The notes beneath the pieces were generated by a model. That model was given only the letters and a program-made list of their open reading frames with translations, did not search any database and had not been told where the DNA came from. A stretch of DNA of 64,000 bases from Pontibacter aquaedesilientis (lineage in GTDB: Bacteria > Bacteroidota > Bacteroidia > Cytophagales > Hymenobacteraceae), in NCBI RefSeq assembly GCF_014773225.1, contig NZ_JACXAJ010000003.1, positions 62,001 to 126,000 of the forward strand. The letters run 5' to 3'. The position numbers and the translations under genes are program-made. This document shows, one piece after another, positions 45,252 to 53,691 of the stretch; the stretch's first letter is position 1, and every line of letters begins with the position of its first letter.

Positions 45252-46151
45252 ATGTATGATGTAATAATTATAGGAGGTGGCCCGGCCGGACTCAACGCCG
45301 CCATGATCCTGGGCAGATCCAGACGCAAGGTATTGGTGTTTGACAGTGGAAAACCCCGCAACCGCTGGGCTGTCAACATGAACGGATTCCTCTCCAGCGA
45401 TGGCGTGAACCCAAGAGATTTCATCAAGAAGGGACGTGAAGAACTCCAAAAGTACGAGATCGAGATAATAGACAAAGCTGTCGCCACCGCCACCTACAGC
45501 AAAGGCATGTATGTGATAGACGACGAGGAGGGCCATGTGTACCATTCCCGCAAGCTGTTGCTGGCCACCGGCCTGAAAGATGCCCTGCCGGAGGTGGAAG
45601 GTATAGAGTCCATGTATGGCAAGAGCGTGCACCACTGCCCTTACTGCGATGGCTGGGAAAGCCGCGACAAGGCCATTGCGGTGTATGGGAAAGAAAGGTC
45701 AGGTATAGGGCAGGCGCTGGCCATGAAAAACTGGAGCGATGATGTGACCCTCTACACCGACGGCACCGACAAACTACGCACCCAGGACCTCGATCTGCTG
45801 AAACACAATGGTGTGAAGGTATGCACAGACGCGATAGAGCGACTTGAGGGCGAGGAGGGAATGCTGCAGCGCATCAAGTTGAAAAACGGCCAAAGCCGGG
45901 AGCAACAGGCCATGTTCTTTTCCGGGGAAACCACCCAGCAGTCTGATATAGGGAAACAGCTGGGCTGTGAGTTTACGGGCAAAGGCGTGATCAAGACCCG
46001 GCGGCTGCAGCAGGCCAACATTCCGGGGCTATACGTAGCCGGCGACGCCGCTCGCGATATGCAGTTGGTGATAGTGGCCGCCGCCGAGGGAGCCAAGGCG
46101 GGCGTGGCCATCAACATGGAGCTGCAGGAAGAGGATAGAGTAAAGGTATAA
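45252..46151 (+). CDS. NAD(P)/FAD-dependent oxidoreductase, thioredoxin reductase-like
   Basis: I prefer the ATG at 45252 since the flavin fold begins MYDVIIIGGGPAGLNAAMIL; the frame reaches back to 45138 without a recognisable domain. The 299-residue protein has the dinucleotide-binding GGGPAGL, the redox disulfide Cys129-Pro-Tyr-Cys132 in SVHHCPYCDGWE, and the C-terminal FAD motif GLYVAGDAARDMQ. These are typical of the short thioredoxin-reductase-like family. The substrate could be a thioredoxin, or a small disulfide as in holomycin-type oxidases. No such pathway is nearby. Confidence 0.9.
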   Translation: MYDVIIIGGGPAGLNAAMILGRSRRKVLVFDSGKPRNRWAVNMNGFLSSDGVNPRDFIKKGREELQKYEIEIIDKAVATATYSKGMYVIDDEEGHVYHSRKLLLATGLKDALPEVEGIESMYGKSVHHCPYCDGWESRDKAIAVYGKERSGIGQALAMKNWSDDVTLYTDGTDKLRTQDLDLLKHNGVKVCTDAIERLEGEEGMLQRIKLKNGQSREQQAMFFSGETTQQSDIGKQLGCEFTGKGVIKTRRLQQANIPGLYVAGDAARDMQLVIVAAAEGAKAGVAINMELQEEDRVKV

Positions 46152-46154
46152 GGG

Positions 46155-46994
46155 CTAAGTTGCGGGAGCCGTATTGCTCGTCTCCGCCTGCTGCCGCGGC
46201 ACATGCTCCACAGGTTGAAACAGGTGTTCTTTAAGACAGTAGCGGTAGCCCTCCACCAGCATGTGCATAATCAGGTTTTCCACTGCGATAGGCTCGTTTT
46301 CAGAGACCTGCCTCGTGTTGGAAAACCTGATCTTGCTGGCGTCTATAATGGTAACCACACCCGTACCGAACACTTCCACCTTGTTGCCTTCTTTAATAAT
46401 AATGCCTGTCTCTTCGCTCAGCCCGATGCCAACGTAATGTGGGTCGTGCGCCACGGCATGCGCCAAGCGGCCAAACCGGCCGCGCTCGACAAAGTGCGTA
46501 TCCAGGTACACACCTTGGATGAGCCCAAAACCCTGGGTCGTTTTCATCTCGCCTTTGATAAGGGAGTAGTGGCCATAGCCATCGTAGATCATCCGGTCTG
46601 ACATCACGGCGGCTCCGGCGCTGGTGCCTGCAATGATCAAAGGCTCCTCGTGATAGCGTTTGCTCATAATGTCCAGCAGTTGGGTGCCGCTCAGAAACTC
46701 TGTTAGCCGCACCTGGTCGCCACCGGTGAAGAAGATCACATCGGCCTGCCGCATGCGCTCCAGGTACTCGGGCTTGTCCGCTTCGTGCTCCTCATCTATC
46801 AGCATGAACTGCACCTTGCCGCAGCCCAGCTCCTCAAAAGCATTCTTATACGCCATCCCTGACTCCTCAGGCTCTGTGGCTGCTGTAGCGATTATTTCGA
46901 TAGAAGAGTTTATCGGGCAGATTTCCGAACGAATGAGCTTGATCAGATCATCGTCGTACCCTCCACCAAGGGCTATTAGGGTGCCTTTACTCAT
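46155..46994 (-). CDS. cphB: Cyanophycinase (S51 peptidase family)
   Basis: Cyanophycinase cuts cyanophycin (multi-L-arginyl-poly-aspartate) into Asp-Arg dipeptides. I use the ATG at 46994 (MSKGTLIALGGGYDD). The 279-residue protein has the GGG start, FFTGGDQVRLTEFL, the nucleophile GTSAGAAVMSD, and the DTHFVERGRFGRLAHAV segment typical of the family. No signal peptide is present, so it acts in the cytoplasm. No cyanophycin synthetase lies in the window; its substrate may be made elsewhere or the enzyme may act on a related peptide. Confidence 0.88.
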   Translation of the reverse strand: MSKGTLIALGGGYDDDLIKLIRSEICPINSSIEIIATAATEPEESGMAYKNAFEELGCGKVQFMLIDEEHEADKPEYLERMRQADVIFFTGGDQVRLTEFLSGTQLLDIMSKRYHEEPLIIAGTSAGAAVMSDRMIYDGYGHYSLIKGEMKTTQGFGLIQGVYLDTHFVERGRFGRLAHAVAHDPHYVGIGLSEETGIIIKEGNKVEVFGTGVVTIIDASKIRFSNTRQVSENEPIAVENLIMHMLVEGYRYCLKEHLFQPVEHVPRQQAETSNTAPAT

Positions 46995-47350
46995 GTAGTC
47001 TGTATCGCCTGTTATAGTGTATTCAAAAGCTGTACTGTATACTCTTAACACCTACAACAGGTTAAATTCCTTTACTTTATAAGATAGTTCTCAAAACGCC
47101 TCTTTGCAGGCAACCTGGCTGCTGTCCGCTAACGGAAACGCCCTTGTGCGCCCCTGAACACGTTTTTGCCCTTCTGGATGCCACTTCTCGTATAACATAC
47201 TCAAAAACAATGCTTTGCAACCATGACACACGAGATGTAACGTTTGTCATAAAAAGTAAAAAAAATTTCAGAGTCCCAAGCAACCTTTCACCTAAGCACA
47301 CTATCTATTAAGTACTTAGAAATCAAAAATTAACCTAAAATATTTATGCC
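46995..47350. other. Intergenic region before the small-peptide genes
   Basis: No credible gene is seen in these 356 bases (a minus frame at 47077-47301 has no domain or signal). TTTG at 47214-47217 is followed after 20 nt by TAACGTTTG (47238-47246), a promoter-like pattern with one extra base, facing the peptide genes. The rest is AT-rich with an A-run near 47258. Confidence 0.45.
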
Positions 47351-47527
47351 ATGAAAATCATCATTCTTCTTTTCGCATTAGTCTTGGGTTTCGGCGCCAC
47401 CTGCAAAAAAACCGCCGACGATATTGAGGTAACTGCCGCTAAGTATAAGCAGCAAAAAGAGCAGAAAGAGCTCAGAAGTTACCCGAACCTACTTCCTGAG
47501 GTGGTTATTACAGCTGCCAAAGCTTAA
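47351..47527 (+). CDS. Tiny secreted peptide 1, LPEVV motif (58 aa)
   Basis: The frame encodes 58 residues: MKIIILLFALVLGFGATC, then KKTADDIEVTAAKYKQQK, a charged stretch, and the end YPNLLPEVVITAAKA. The hydrophobic start could be a signal peptide or a membrane anchor; the Cys at 18 gives an imperfect lipobox. It aligns with the next gene at both ends (MKI.ILLF; KTA.DI; YPNLLPEVV.TA), which is strong evidence that both are real coding sequences. LPEVVITA resembles the segment after the TonB box in many receptors, but no barrel follows. No family is recognised. Confidence 0.72.
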   Translation: MKIIILLFALVLGFGATCKKTADDIEVTAAKYKQQKEQKELRSYPNLLPEVVITAAKA

Positions 47528-47595
47528 AACCAACAACCACAGCACCTCTAACTATCTATAAGCCCAAATCAAAAAAACCAGTAACCTATAGCATC

Positions 47596-47811
47596 ATGAA
47601 AATCCTAATCCTATTATTCGGTATGACCGCAGCCCTTGGCGCAGCCGGCACAAAGACCGCCAGCGACATTAAAGAAATTCAAAAGAGAAACGAGCTGAAG
47701 GCTCTTGAAAAATACCCTAACCTATTGCCCGAGGTGGTAGTGACTGCTCCCCGCATTTCACCTGATGATGAAGAAAACTTAGAAGAGAAAGCCACTTTAG
47801 AGCAACCCTAG
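47596..47811 (+). CDS. Tiny secreted peptide 2, LPEVVVTAP motif (71 aa)
   Basis: This 71-residue paralogue begins MKILILLFGMTAALGAAGTKTASDIKEIQ. It keeps the conserved YPNLLPEVVVTAPR and adds an acidic tail (ISPDDEENLEEKATLEQP). The motif is LPEVVVTA here and LPEVVITA in the preceding peptide. It is 68 bases after peptide 1 and 33 bases before peptide 3, in the same direction. Such spacing suggests one transcript. No terminator was seen between them. Confidence 0.75.
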   Translation: MKILILLFGMTAALGAAGTKTASDIKEIQKRNELKALEKYPNLLPEVVVTAPRISPDDEENLEEKATLEQP

Positions 47812-47844
47812 CACCTTGATCGCTCCTGTAGCCTAATTAAAACC

Positions 47845-48003
47845 ATGAAAATCATAATCTTGTTATTTGTATTGGTGGCAGCATTTTGCTTTGCCATGAA
47901 AAATACATTTGACTCCCGTTTGCTGCTGGCTGAGCGCCAAACAGAGCGTACCCTGGCCATTTCCGATCCACATACCGTAGCGTTCCAAACAGCGCTTATG
48001 TAG
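47845..48003 (+). CDS. Tiny secreted peptide 3 (52 aa)
   Basis: The frame gives MKIIILLFVLVAAFCFAMKN followed by TFDSRLLLAERQTERTLAIS and a short end (DPHTVAFQTALM). The first eight residues are identical to those of peptide 1 and near-identical to peptide 2, also at DNA level. The YPNLLPEVV motif is absent. It may be a diverged or truncated member, or a co-transcribed peptide of different role. Support rests on the shared start and the tandem arrangement. Confidence 0.55.
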   Translation: MKIIILLFVLVAAFCFAMKNTFDSRLLLAERQTERTLAISDPHTVAFQTALM

Positions 48004-48222
48004 CCAGGGACACCCTTACGCTCCAGGCAGCGTCTTATACCTGCGGCCTCTTCCCGAGATCTCCGCACTTCGGTATACCTGTCAAGAATCTATTGTCATA
48101 ACAAGGCATATGCCTTTTAGAAATTCATCAAAACAAGCTTAAATTCAATTAACTACCCTTCACCTGGCCTCGCCTGCGTTGCTCGCGACCAGGCTACAAG
48201 TGAATTCTTGACTTGTAAGATG

Positions 48223-48255
48223 CAGAAAGCCCGACCTGTTTGGCCGGGCTTTCTG
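48223..48255 (-). terminator. Hairpin directly after the WPFGK protein gene
   Basis: CAGAAAGCCCG (48223-48233) pairs perfectly with CGGGCTTTCTG (48245-48255), ending at the last base before the stop at 48256. There is no clear U-run on the minus strand, so it may act as an RNA-end stabiliser as much as a terminator. Confidence 0.6.
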
Positions 48256-48894
48256 TTAGTTCTCCTGTTTCTTAAATATCTTCTTGAGGTCTATCTTTTT
48301 CTCAGGCTCTGGCGCGGGCTCCTCTTTTTTCCCGAAAGGCCATGTGTTCTTCTTGGGTGGCTCTTCCTTCTTCTTGCCAAACGGCCATCCAGCTTTCTCT
48401 TCTTCAACTTCCTGTTTACTGAAAGGCCAGATCTTTTTATTTTCTTTCTTATCTGGTAAGATTACATAGCGTATCGAAATGCCTGTGGCCAGGTTAACCC
48501 AGTCTTCATGATTGAAGTGCAGAGCTGGCTTTACGTCGGCAGAGAGCAGAATAGGCAATCCGTTGACCTTATACTCTACACCCAGCACGGCATCCAAACC
48601 TGTAAAAACGCCGCTGTCTTTGAAATTGCCTATGTGTCCGCCCCCTCCCAGGTAGTAGTTAAAGCGCTTGCCCAGAATCGGGAAATGCTGTTGAAAGAGC
48701 ACAGTGCCACTATACTCGCGCGCCCCGACCAGGGCTATACCTTCCAGGGTGCTTTTCTCCAGGATTTTCTGCTGCACAGTAGCGCCAAACTCATTTCCTC
48801 CCAGCCGTATACCTGCCGCCGTTCTGTATTTCTGCGCCTGGCTAACCGAGGCTACCCCTACCACCAGGAGCACTGCCAAAAAGTAATTTTTCAT
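48256..48894 (-). CDS. Outer-membrane-type beta-barrel protein with C-terminal WPFGK repeats
   Basis: The 212-residue protein has a signal peptide (MKNYFLAVLLVVGVASVSQAQ). Residues 22-145 show alternating strands and aromatic/Gly patterns of a small beta-barrel (YRTAAGIRLGGNEFGATVQQK, YYLGGGGHIG, LDAVLGVEYKV, LSADVKPALHF, TGISIRYVIL). The last 60 residues are different: highly charged, with three copies of WPF(S/G)K (IWPFSKQEVEEE, GWPFGKKKEE, TWPFGKKEEP) and a final IDLKKIFKK. The repeats probably extend into the periplasm, where they could bind peptidoglycan or a protein. No family is recognised for the tail. Confidence 0.75.
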   Translation of the reverse strand: MKNYFLAVLLVVGVASVSQAQKYRTAAGIRLGGNEFGATVQQKILEKSTLEGIALVGAREYSGTVLFQQHFPILGKRFNYYLGGGGHIGNFKDSGVFTGLDAVLGVEYKVNGLPILLSADVKPALHFNHEDWVNLATGISIRYVILPDKKENKKIWPFSKQEVEEEKAGWPFGKKKEEPPKKNTWPFGKKEEPAPEPEKKIDLKKIFKKQEN

Positions 48895-49090
48895 GTAGGG
48901 TTCTAGGATTCTCTTTCTGCTTAGACAAATATCTTACCTATTAGCTTAGCAAAGTAGCTATTTGATTCAAGCAGCATTACTTTAAAGATAAATTACAATT
49001 TTATACTATATAATTTCTATAATATTTGCCTTTTAGGCTGCATTTCAGTAGCTTAACGAGTACTATACCTTCTCACTAACTATAAAAACC

Positions 49091-51049
49091 ATGAAAAAAT
49101 TATTACAGGCAGCTACCCTTTCTCTGGTGGCAGTGCTGGCCGGCTGTCAAAGTTCCGTCAGTGAACAGGACCATGCGGCCGCTACCGCCACTACAGAGAC
49201 TGCCGCATCGGTTAAGACCTACTCTATCGAGGAATTCATGGCCACGACTTCCATCCGGGGGAATGCCATCTCCCCTGACAACAGCAAAATTCTCTACTCC
49301 AGCAACGAGACCGGCATCTACAACGCCTTTGAGGTTCCTGTTAGCGGAGGCGAGCCGAAGCAGCTGACCAATTCCACAGACAATTCTGTTTTCGTGATCT
49401 CCTATTTCCCGGACGGCGATCGTATCCTGTATGCCAGCGACCAGGGCGGCAACGAGATAACGCACCTCTATGTGCATAACCCCGACGGCACCTCCCGTGA
49501 CCTGACACCGGATGCGAAAGCCAAGGCAGAGTTTACCGACTGGAGCCACGACAAACAGAGCTTCTTTTACATTTCCAATAAGCGGGATGAGCGCATGTTC
49601 GACCTCTACGAAATGGATTTGAAAAGTCTAAAACCGAAGCTGGTATACAAAAATGACCAGGCGCTGGACGTAGCGGCTATTTCCAGGGATAAGCGCTATC
49701 TGGGCCTGGTGAAGAGCATCACGACCAACAAAACGGACATGTACCTTTACGACACCAAGACCAAGCAGCTGAAGCAGCTGACCAAAGGACAGGGGGACGT
49801 AAAATACTATCCGGAAACCTTTACACCTGACGGCAAAAAGATGTACTACCTCACCGACGAGGGTCGGGAGTTCACCTCCCTGAAAAGCTACGACCTGGCT
49901 ACCGGCAAGACGGCAGAAGTAGAGCAGGCAGACTGGGACATTATGTACTCGTATTTCTCTCGCAACGGCAAATACCGGGTAACCGGCATTAACAAGGACG
50001 CCCGCACAGAAGTGAAAATTTACGAGGTAGCCACCGGGCAACCCGTTACCCTGCCCTCTATGCCTGCCGGCGATATCACCGCTGTTCGTTTCTCTGATGA
50101 CGAGCGCCTGATGTCATTTTATGTAAACAGCTCCAAATCTCCCAATAACCTGTTTGTGTACCGCTTTGACGGAGAAAAGCCGAAGCAGCTCACTGACACT
50201 ATGAACCCTAAAATCGACACTGACGATTTGGTGGAGGGACAGGTGGTGCGCTATACCTCTTATGACGGCATGGAGATACCGGCGCTGCTTTACAAACCCA
50301 AAGGCATAAAGGAGGGCGAGAAAAGACCGGCCGTGCTCTGGATTCACGGCGGGCCTGGCGGCCAGACGCGCCTTAACTACTCGCCGCTGATGCAGTACAT
50401 CGTCAACCACGGGTATGTGCTGCTAGCGGTGAACAACCGGGGCAGCTCCGGATACGGCAAGACCTTCTTCGCCGCCGACGATCAAAAACATGGTGACGTT
50501 GACCTGAAAGACTGCATTGAGTCCAAAAAGTTTCTGACCGCAACCGGCTATGTTGATCCGGAAAAAATCGGCATTATGGGTGGCAGCTACGGCGGTTACA
50601 TGGTGCTGGCCGGACTGGCCTTTGCCCCAGACGAGTTCGCGGTCGGCGTAAACATCTTTGGCGTATCTAACTGGCTGCGCACCTTGCAGAGCATTCCGCC
50701 ATGGTGGGAGTCGTTTAGGGAGGCGCTTTACAAAGAGATGGGCAATCCCAAAACCGATTCCGCTGCCCTGTACAACAAGTCGCCGCTCTTTTTTGCCCAC
50801 CAGATCAAGAAACCGCTGATTGTGTTGCAGGGAGCCAACGACCCGCGCGTGCTGCAGGTAGAGTCCGATGAAATAGTAGAGGCCGTGAAAAAGAACAACG
50901 TGCCGGTTGAGTACATTGTGTTCCCGGACGAAGGGCACGGCTTTGTAAAAAAGGAAAATGAGATAAAAGGCTATAGCGCCGTGCTGGCTTTCCTAAACAA
51001 ACATCTGAAAGGAGAAACATCCGGCCAAGCCGGTACTTCCGGACAGTAA
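49091..51049 (+). CDS. S9 family peptidase (dipeptidyl/acylaminoacyl-peptidase type), lipoprotein
   Basis: The 652-residue enzyme has a lipoprotein signal (MKKLLQAATLSLVAVLAGC). A WD40-like beta-propeller at about residues 60-370 contains repeats such as ISPDNSKILYSSNETG and YFPDGDRILYASDQGG. The hydrolase domain has LWIHGGPGGQTR, the nucleophile GGSYGGYMVL, ANDPRVLQVES with the Asp, and PDEGHGFVKKEN with the His. Periplasmic or outer-membrane peptide degradation is expected. It ends 52 bases before the stop of convergent arfB. Confidence 0.94.
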   Translation: MKKLLQAATLSLVAVLAGCQSSVSEQDHAAATATTETAASVKTYSIEEFMATTSIRGNAISPDNSKILYSSNETGIYNAFEVPVSGGEPKQLTNSTDNSVFVISYFPDGDRILYASDQGGNEITHLYVHNPDGTSRDLTPDAKAKAEFTDWSHDKQSFFYISNKRDERMFDLYEMDLKSLKPKLVYKNDQALDVAAISRDKRYLGLVKSITTNKTDMYLYDTKTKQLKQLTKGQGDVKYYPETFTPDGKKMYYLTDEGREFTSLKSYDLATGKTAEVEQADWDIMYSYFSRNGKYRVTGINKDARTEVKIYEVATGQPVTLPSMPAGDITAVRFSDDERLMSFYVNSSKSPNNLFVYRFDGEKPKQLTDTMNPKIDTDDLVEGQVVRYTSYDGMEIPALLYKPKGIKEGEKRPAVLWIHGGPGGQTRLNYSPLMQYIVNHGYVLLAVNNRGSSGYGKTFFAADDQKHGDVDLKDCIESKKFLTATGYVDPEKIGIMGGSYGGYMVLAGLAFAPDEFAVGVNIFGVSNWLRTLQSIPPWWESFREALYKEMGNPKTDSAALYNKSPLFFAHQIKKPLIVLQGANDPRVLQVESDEIVEAVKKNNVPVEYIVFPDEGHGFVKKENEIKGYSAVLAFLNKHLKGETSGQAGTSGQ

Positions 51050-51055
51050 ATCCAT

Positions 51056-51102
51056 AATCCTGACCTGGGGGCGGCATACACTGTTGCTTTCAGGTCAGGA
51101 TT
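51056..51102. terminator. Hairpin between convergent S9 peptidase and arfB
   Basis: AATCCTGACCTG (51056-51067) pairs with CAGGTCAGGATT (51091-51102), 12 bp perfect with a 23-nt loop. No strong U-run follows on the + side (TTTAAATAT). Confidence 0.6.
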
Positions 51103-51518
51103 TAAATATCTCCGCCGCGGTAGCCCCTGTTCGACTTCTTATCCGCCTGCCGCTTCTTCGACTCCAACCGTCGCTTTACAGAGGCCCGGGTTGGCTTTGT
51201 GGCATTGCGTTTCTTTTGCCTGGTCAGTGCCTGGCGCAACAGTTCATAAAAGCGGTCGATGCAAAGGTCTTTGTTTCTCAGCTGGCTACGCTCTGTCTGG
51301 CATATCACCTGTAAGTACCCCTCGCTGTTGATACGGTTGGCGAGCTTTTCCAGCACCAGTAATTTCTCGTCATCGGTCAGCAGTTCCGATTCGCTGACTT
51401 GAAAGCGCAACTCCACTTTAGAAGCCACTTTGTTCACGTTCTGGCCTCCGGCACCACCACTCCTGGAAGCCTGAAAACTCAGCTCCTTCTCAAAATCCCG
51501 TTGTTTTAAATCTATCAT
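51102..51518 (-). CDS. arfB: Alternative ribosome-rescue factor ArfB (peptidyl-tRNA hydrolase)
   Basis: ArfB frees stalled ribosomes by hydrolysing peptidyl-tRNA without a stop codon. The 138-residue protein has the catalytic GGQ at residues 24-26 within ASRSGGAGGQNVNKVASKVELRF. The basic C-terminal tail that enters the mRNA channel is present (TRASVKRRLESKKRQADKK). Length is normal. It is a single-gene unit. Confidence 0.95.
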   Translation of the reverse strand: MIDLKQRDFEKELSFQASRSGGAGGQNVNKVASKVELRFQVSESELLTDDEKLLVLEKLANRINSEGYLQVICQTERSQLRNKDLCIDRFYELLRQALTRQKKRNATKPTRASVKRRLESKKRQADKKSNRGYRGGDI

Positions 51519-51642
51519 ACCTGTTCTATACCTACCAATTGCCTGAGTCTGCCGCCCGGCTATACCTGTCTAAATAATTTTGTACCTGCTTGCGTCTTTT
51601 TAGGAGTTAGACCGTCTTTTGCAAAAAATCTAACCCTACTCT

Positions 51643-52557
51643 ATGAAAAAGCTGTTGTTCGCCTGCCTCCTTTTTGCGCTGATAGCTGCGCCGCAGGCAT
51701 TGCACGCCCGCAACAAGTCGTTTTACTTTACCACCTCCGACAGCGTGCAACTATACGTGCGCATGGCCGGTGAGGGCAAACCCTGTCTCTTTATTCACGG
51801 CGGCCCGGGCTCCTGGACCAAATATTTCTACGCCCTCGGCGGCAGCGTGGTGGAGCAGGACATGACCATGATCTATGTGGACCAGCGGGGTTGCGGACGA
51901 TCCTCCAGCTCCCCGGATAAGGACTACTCGCTCGCCCGTGTCGTGCAGGATTTCGAAGAACTGCGCGAGCACCTTGGTTACGCCAAATGGATGCTCATGC
52001 CCCACTCCTTTGGGGGCACCATTGCCACAGAATACGCCTACCAGCATCCGCAGCGCATTTCAGCCGGTATTTTCGTGAACACCACGCTATACCTGAACGA
52101 TGCCCTGGAGAGCTACGTGACCAACGGCGCCAGATTGCTGGGCAGGCCTGAGTCGGATTTCCGCAAGGCAGAGGGCTCTATAGGCGAGGCACTGAACGGG
52201 GTGGCTTACCAGCTTAACCAAAACAACCTGATGTACAAAATGATATACCCCAAGAAGGAGATGTTCGACCAAATGAATGCTGTTATGGACACCACCCTTA
52301 ACTGGGACTTTGGCAGCAAGGTATGGGACTTCCCGGAATATGCGCAGGATTTTACTATAAAATCGGCTTCCCTTAAAATGCCGGTACTCGTTATCTCAGG
52401 CAACAACGACCTGTCGGTGGGCCCGAACCACTACCGCCTGTTTAAGTTTGCGAACGCAACATACCGTCCCATGGATACCGGCCATTGCCCTTATCAGGAG
52501 CAAACCGCCGCGTTTCACAAGCATGTGCGCAGCTTCCTAAAAAAGGTGAAAAGCTAG
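51643..52557 (+). CDS. Exported alpha/beta hydrolase (proline iminopeptidase-like)
   Basis: The 304-residue protein has a signal peptide (MKKLLFACLLFALIAAPQALHA). The hydrolase fold shows the oxyanion segment FIHGGPGSWTKY, YVDQRGCGRSS, and the nucleophile MPHSFGGTIATEYA. The Asp and His are likely in GNNDLSVGPNH and DTGHCPYQEQ. The HGGPG and DQRGxGRS patterns are those of proline iminopeptidases. Export signals it acts in the periplasm. Its substrate is not certain. Confidence 0.9.
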   Translation: MKKLLFACLLFALIAAPQALHARNKSFYFTTSDSVQLYVRMAGEGKPCLFIHGGPGSWTKYFYALGGSVVEQDMTMIYVDQRGCGRSSSSPDKDYSLARVVQDFEELREHLGYAKWMLMPHSFGGTIATEYAYQHPQRISAGIFVNTTLYLNDALESYVTNGARLLGRPESDFRKAEGSIGEALNGVAYQLNQNNLMYKMIYPKKEMFDQMNAVMDTTLNWDFGSKVWDFPEYAQDFTIKSASLKMPVLVISGNNDLSVGPNHYRLFKFANATYRPMDTGHCPYQEQTAAFHKHVRSFLKKVKS

Positions 52558-52579
52558 GCCAACTTACTTCTTGGTATAA

Positions 52580-52613
52580 AAAAGGAGCAGACTCTGAAGG
52601 GTTTGCTCCTTTT
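52580..52613 (+). terminator. Terminator after the alpha/beta hydrolase
   Basis: AAAAGGAGCA (52580-52589) pairs with TGCTCCTTTT (52604-52613) around a 14-nt loop, ending in a short T-run. Confidence 0.75.
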
Positions 52614-52694
52614 CTATACTGTCACGCTTTTCCGAAACCAAAGCACAAAGTATAGCCGTATGCATTACAACCCAAACCTAATGCGGCTATACCT

Positions 52695-53675
52695 ATGAAA
52701 CAAGAAGACAGCAATCTGCGAATCGGCTACCATGCCTCTCACGAACAGTTCAAACCCAGTGATTTGCTCAAGTTTGTGCGGCTGGCAGAGCAGGCAGGCT
52801 TCAATGCGTCCATGTCATCCGACCACTTCGCCCCCTGGAGCCTCGACCAGGGCGAGAGCGGGTTTGCCTGGTCTTGGTTGGGAGCCGCCATGCAGGCCAC
52901 CAAGCTGCCTTTTGGTATTGTCAATGCGCCTGGCCAGCGCTACCATCCGGCCATAATCGCGCAGGCTGCCGCCACGCTGGCCGAAATGTTTCCGGAGCGG
53001 TTCTGGGTGGCCATGGGCAGCGGCCAGTACATCAACGAACAGATAACAGGTGAGCACTGGCCAGTGAAGCAGGACCGAAACGACCGCCTGAAAGAGTGCG
53101 TCGACATCATCCGGGCGCTGTGGAACGGCGAGACCGTAACGCACCACGGACTCGTAACCGTGGAGCAGGCGAAACTCTATACCCGCCCGAAGGTTGCCCC
53201 CATGATCATAGGAGCCGCCATCACAGAGAAAACAGCCGAATGGGTAGGGGGCTGGGCTGATGGGCTTATCACGACTTCACGCCCGCCTAAAGAACTTAAA
53301 AAAATGGTGGAGGCCTTCCGAAAGGGTGGAGGCGAGGGCAAACCGATGTACCTGAAAGTGCAGCTATCCTATGCCCAAGATGAGAAAGAGGCGCTAGAGG
53401 GTGCCCATGACCAGTGGCGCTCCAATATATTCCCGAGCGCTGTGCTCTCGGACCTGCGCACTGCAGAACAACTGGAGCAGACCGCTAAGTTTGTGCGGGA
53501 GGAAGACTTGCGCGAGCACGTGCGCATCTCCTCTGACCCGGCCCAGCACCTGGAATGGCTTCAGCAGGATATTGATCTGGGCTTCAGTCAGCTTATTCTG
53601 CACAACGTGAACATGCAACAGGAGCGCTTTATCGAGGTGTTTGGCGAGAAGGTGGTGCCACAGCTTCTACGCTAA
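52695..53675 (+). CDS. LLM-class flavin-dependent oxidoreductase (TIGR03885-type)
   Basis: The 326-residue protein is a luciferase-like monooxygenase fold. It starts IGYHASHEQFKPSDLLKFVRLAEQAGFNASMSSDHFAPW and includes VNAPGQRYHPAIIAQAAATLAEMFPERFWVAMGSGQ, the typical flavin/F420 barrel pattern. The sequence fits the TIGR03885 non-F420 branch that probably uses FMN. The substrate is unknown. The gene is monocistronic, preceded and followed by AGGTATA-type octamers. Confidence 0.88.
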   Translation: MKQEDSNLRIGYHASHEQFKPSDLLKFVRLAEQAGFNASMSSDHFAPWSLDQGESGFAWSWLGAAMQATKLPFGIVNAPGQRYHPAIIAQAAATLAEMFPERFWVAMGSGQYINEQITGEHWPVKQDRNDRLKECVDIIRALWNGETVTHHGLVTVEQAKLYTRPKVAPMIIGAAITEKTAEWVGGWADGLITTSRPPKELKKMVEAFRKGGGEGKPMYLKVQLSYAQDEKEALEGAHDQWRSNIFPSAVLSDLRTAEQLEQTAKFVREEDLREHVRISSDPAQHLEWLQQDIDLGFSQLILHNVNMQQERFIEVFGEKVVPQLLR

Positions 53676-53691
53676 GGTATAGCCGGCCTAC

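Noticed and set aside
47077..47301. A 74-aa minus frame before the peptide genes
   Set aside because: It lacks a family pattern and would be antisense to the likely promoter of the peptide genes.
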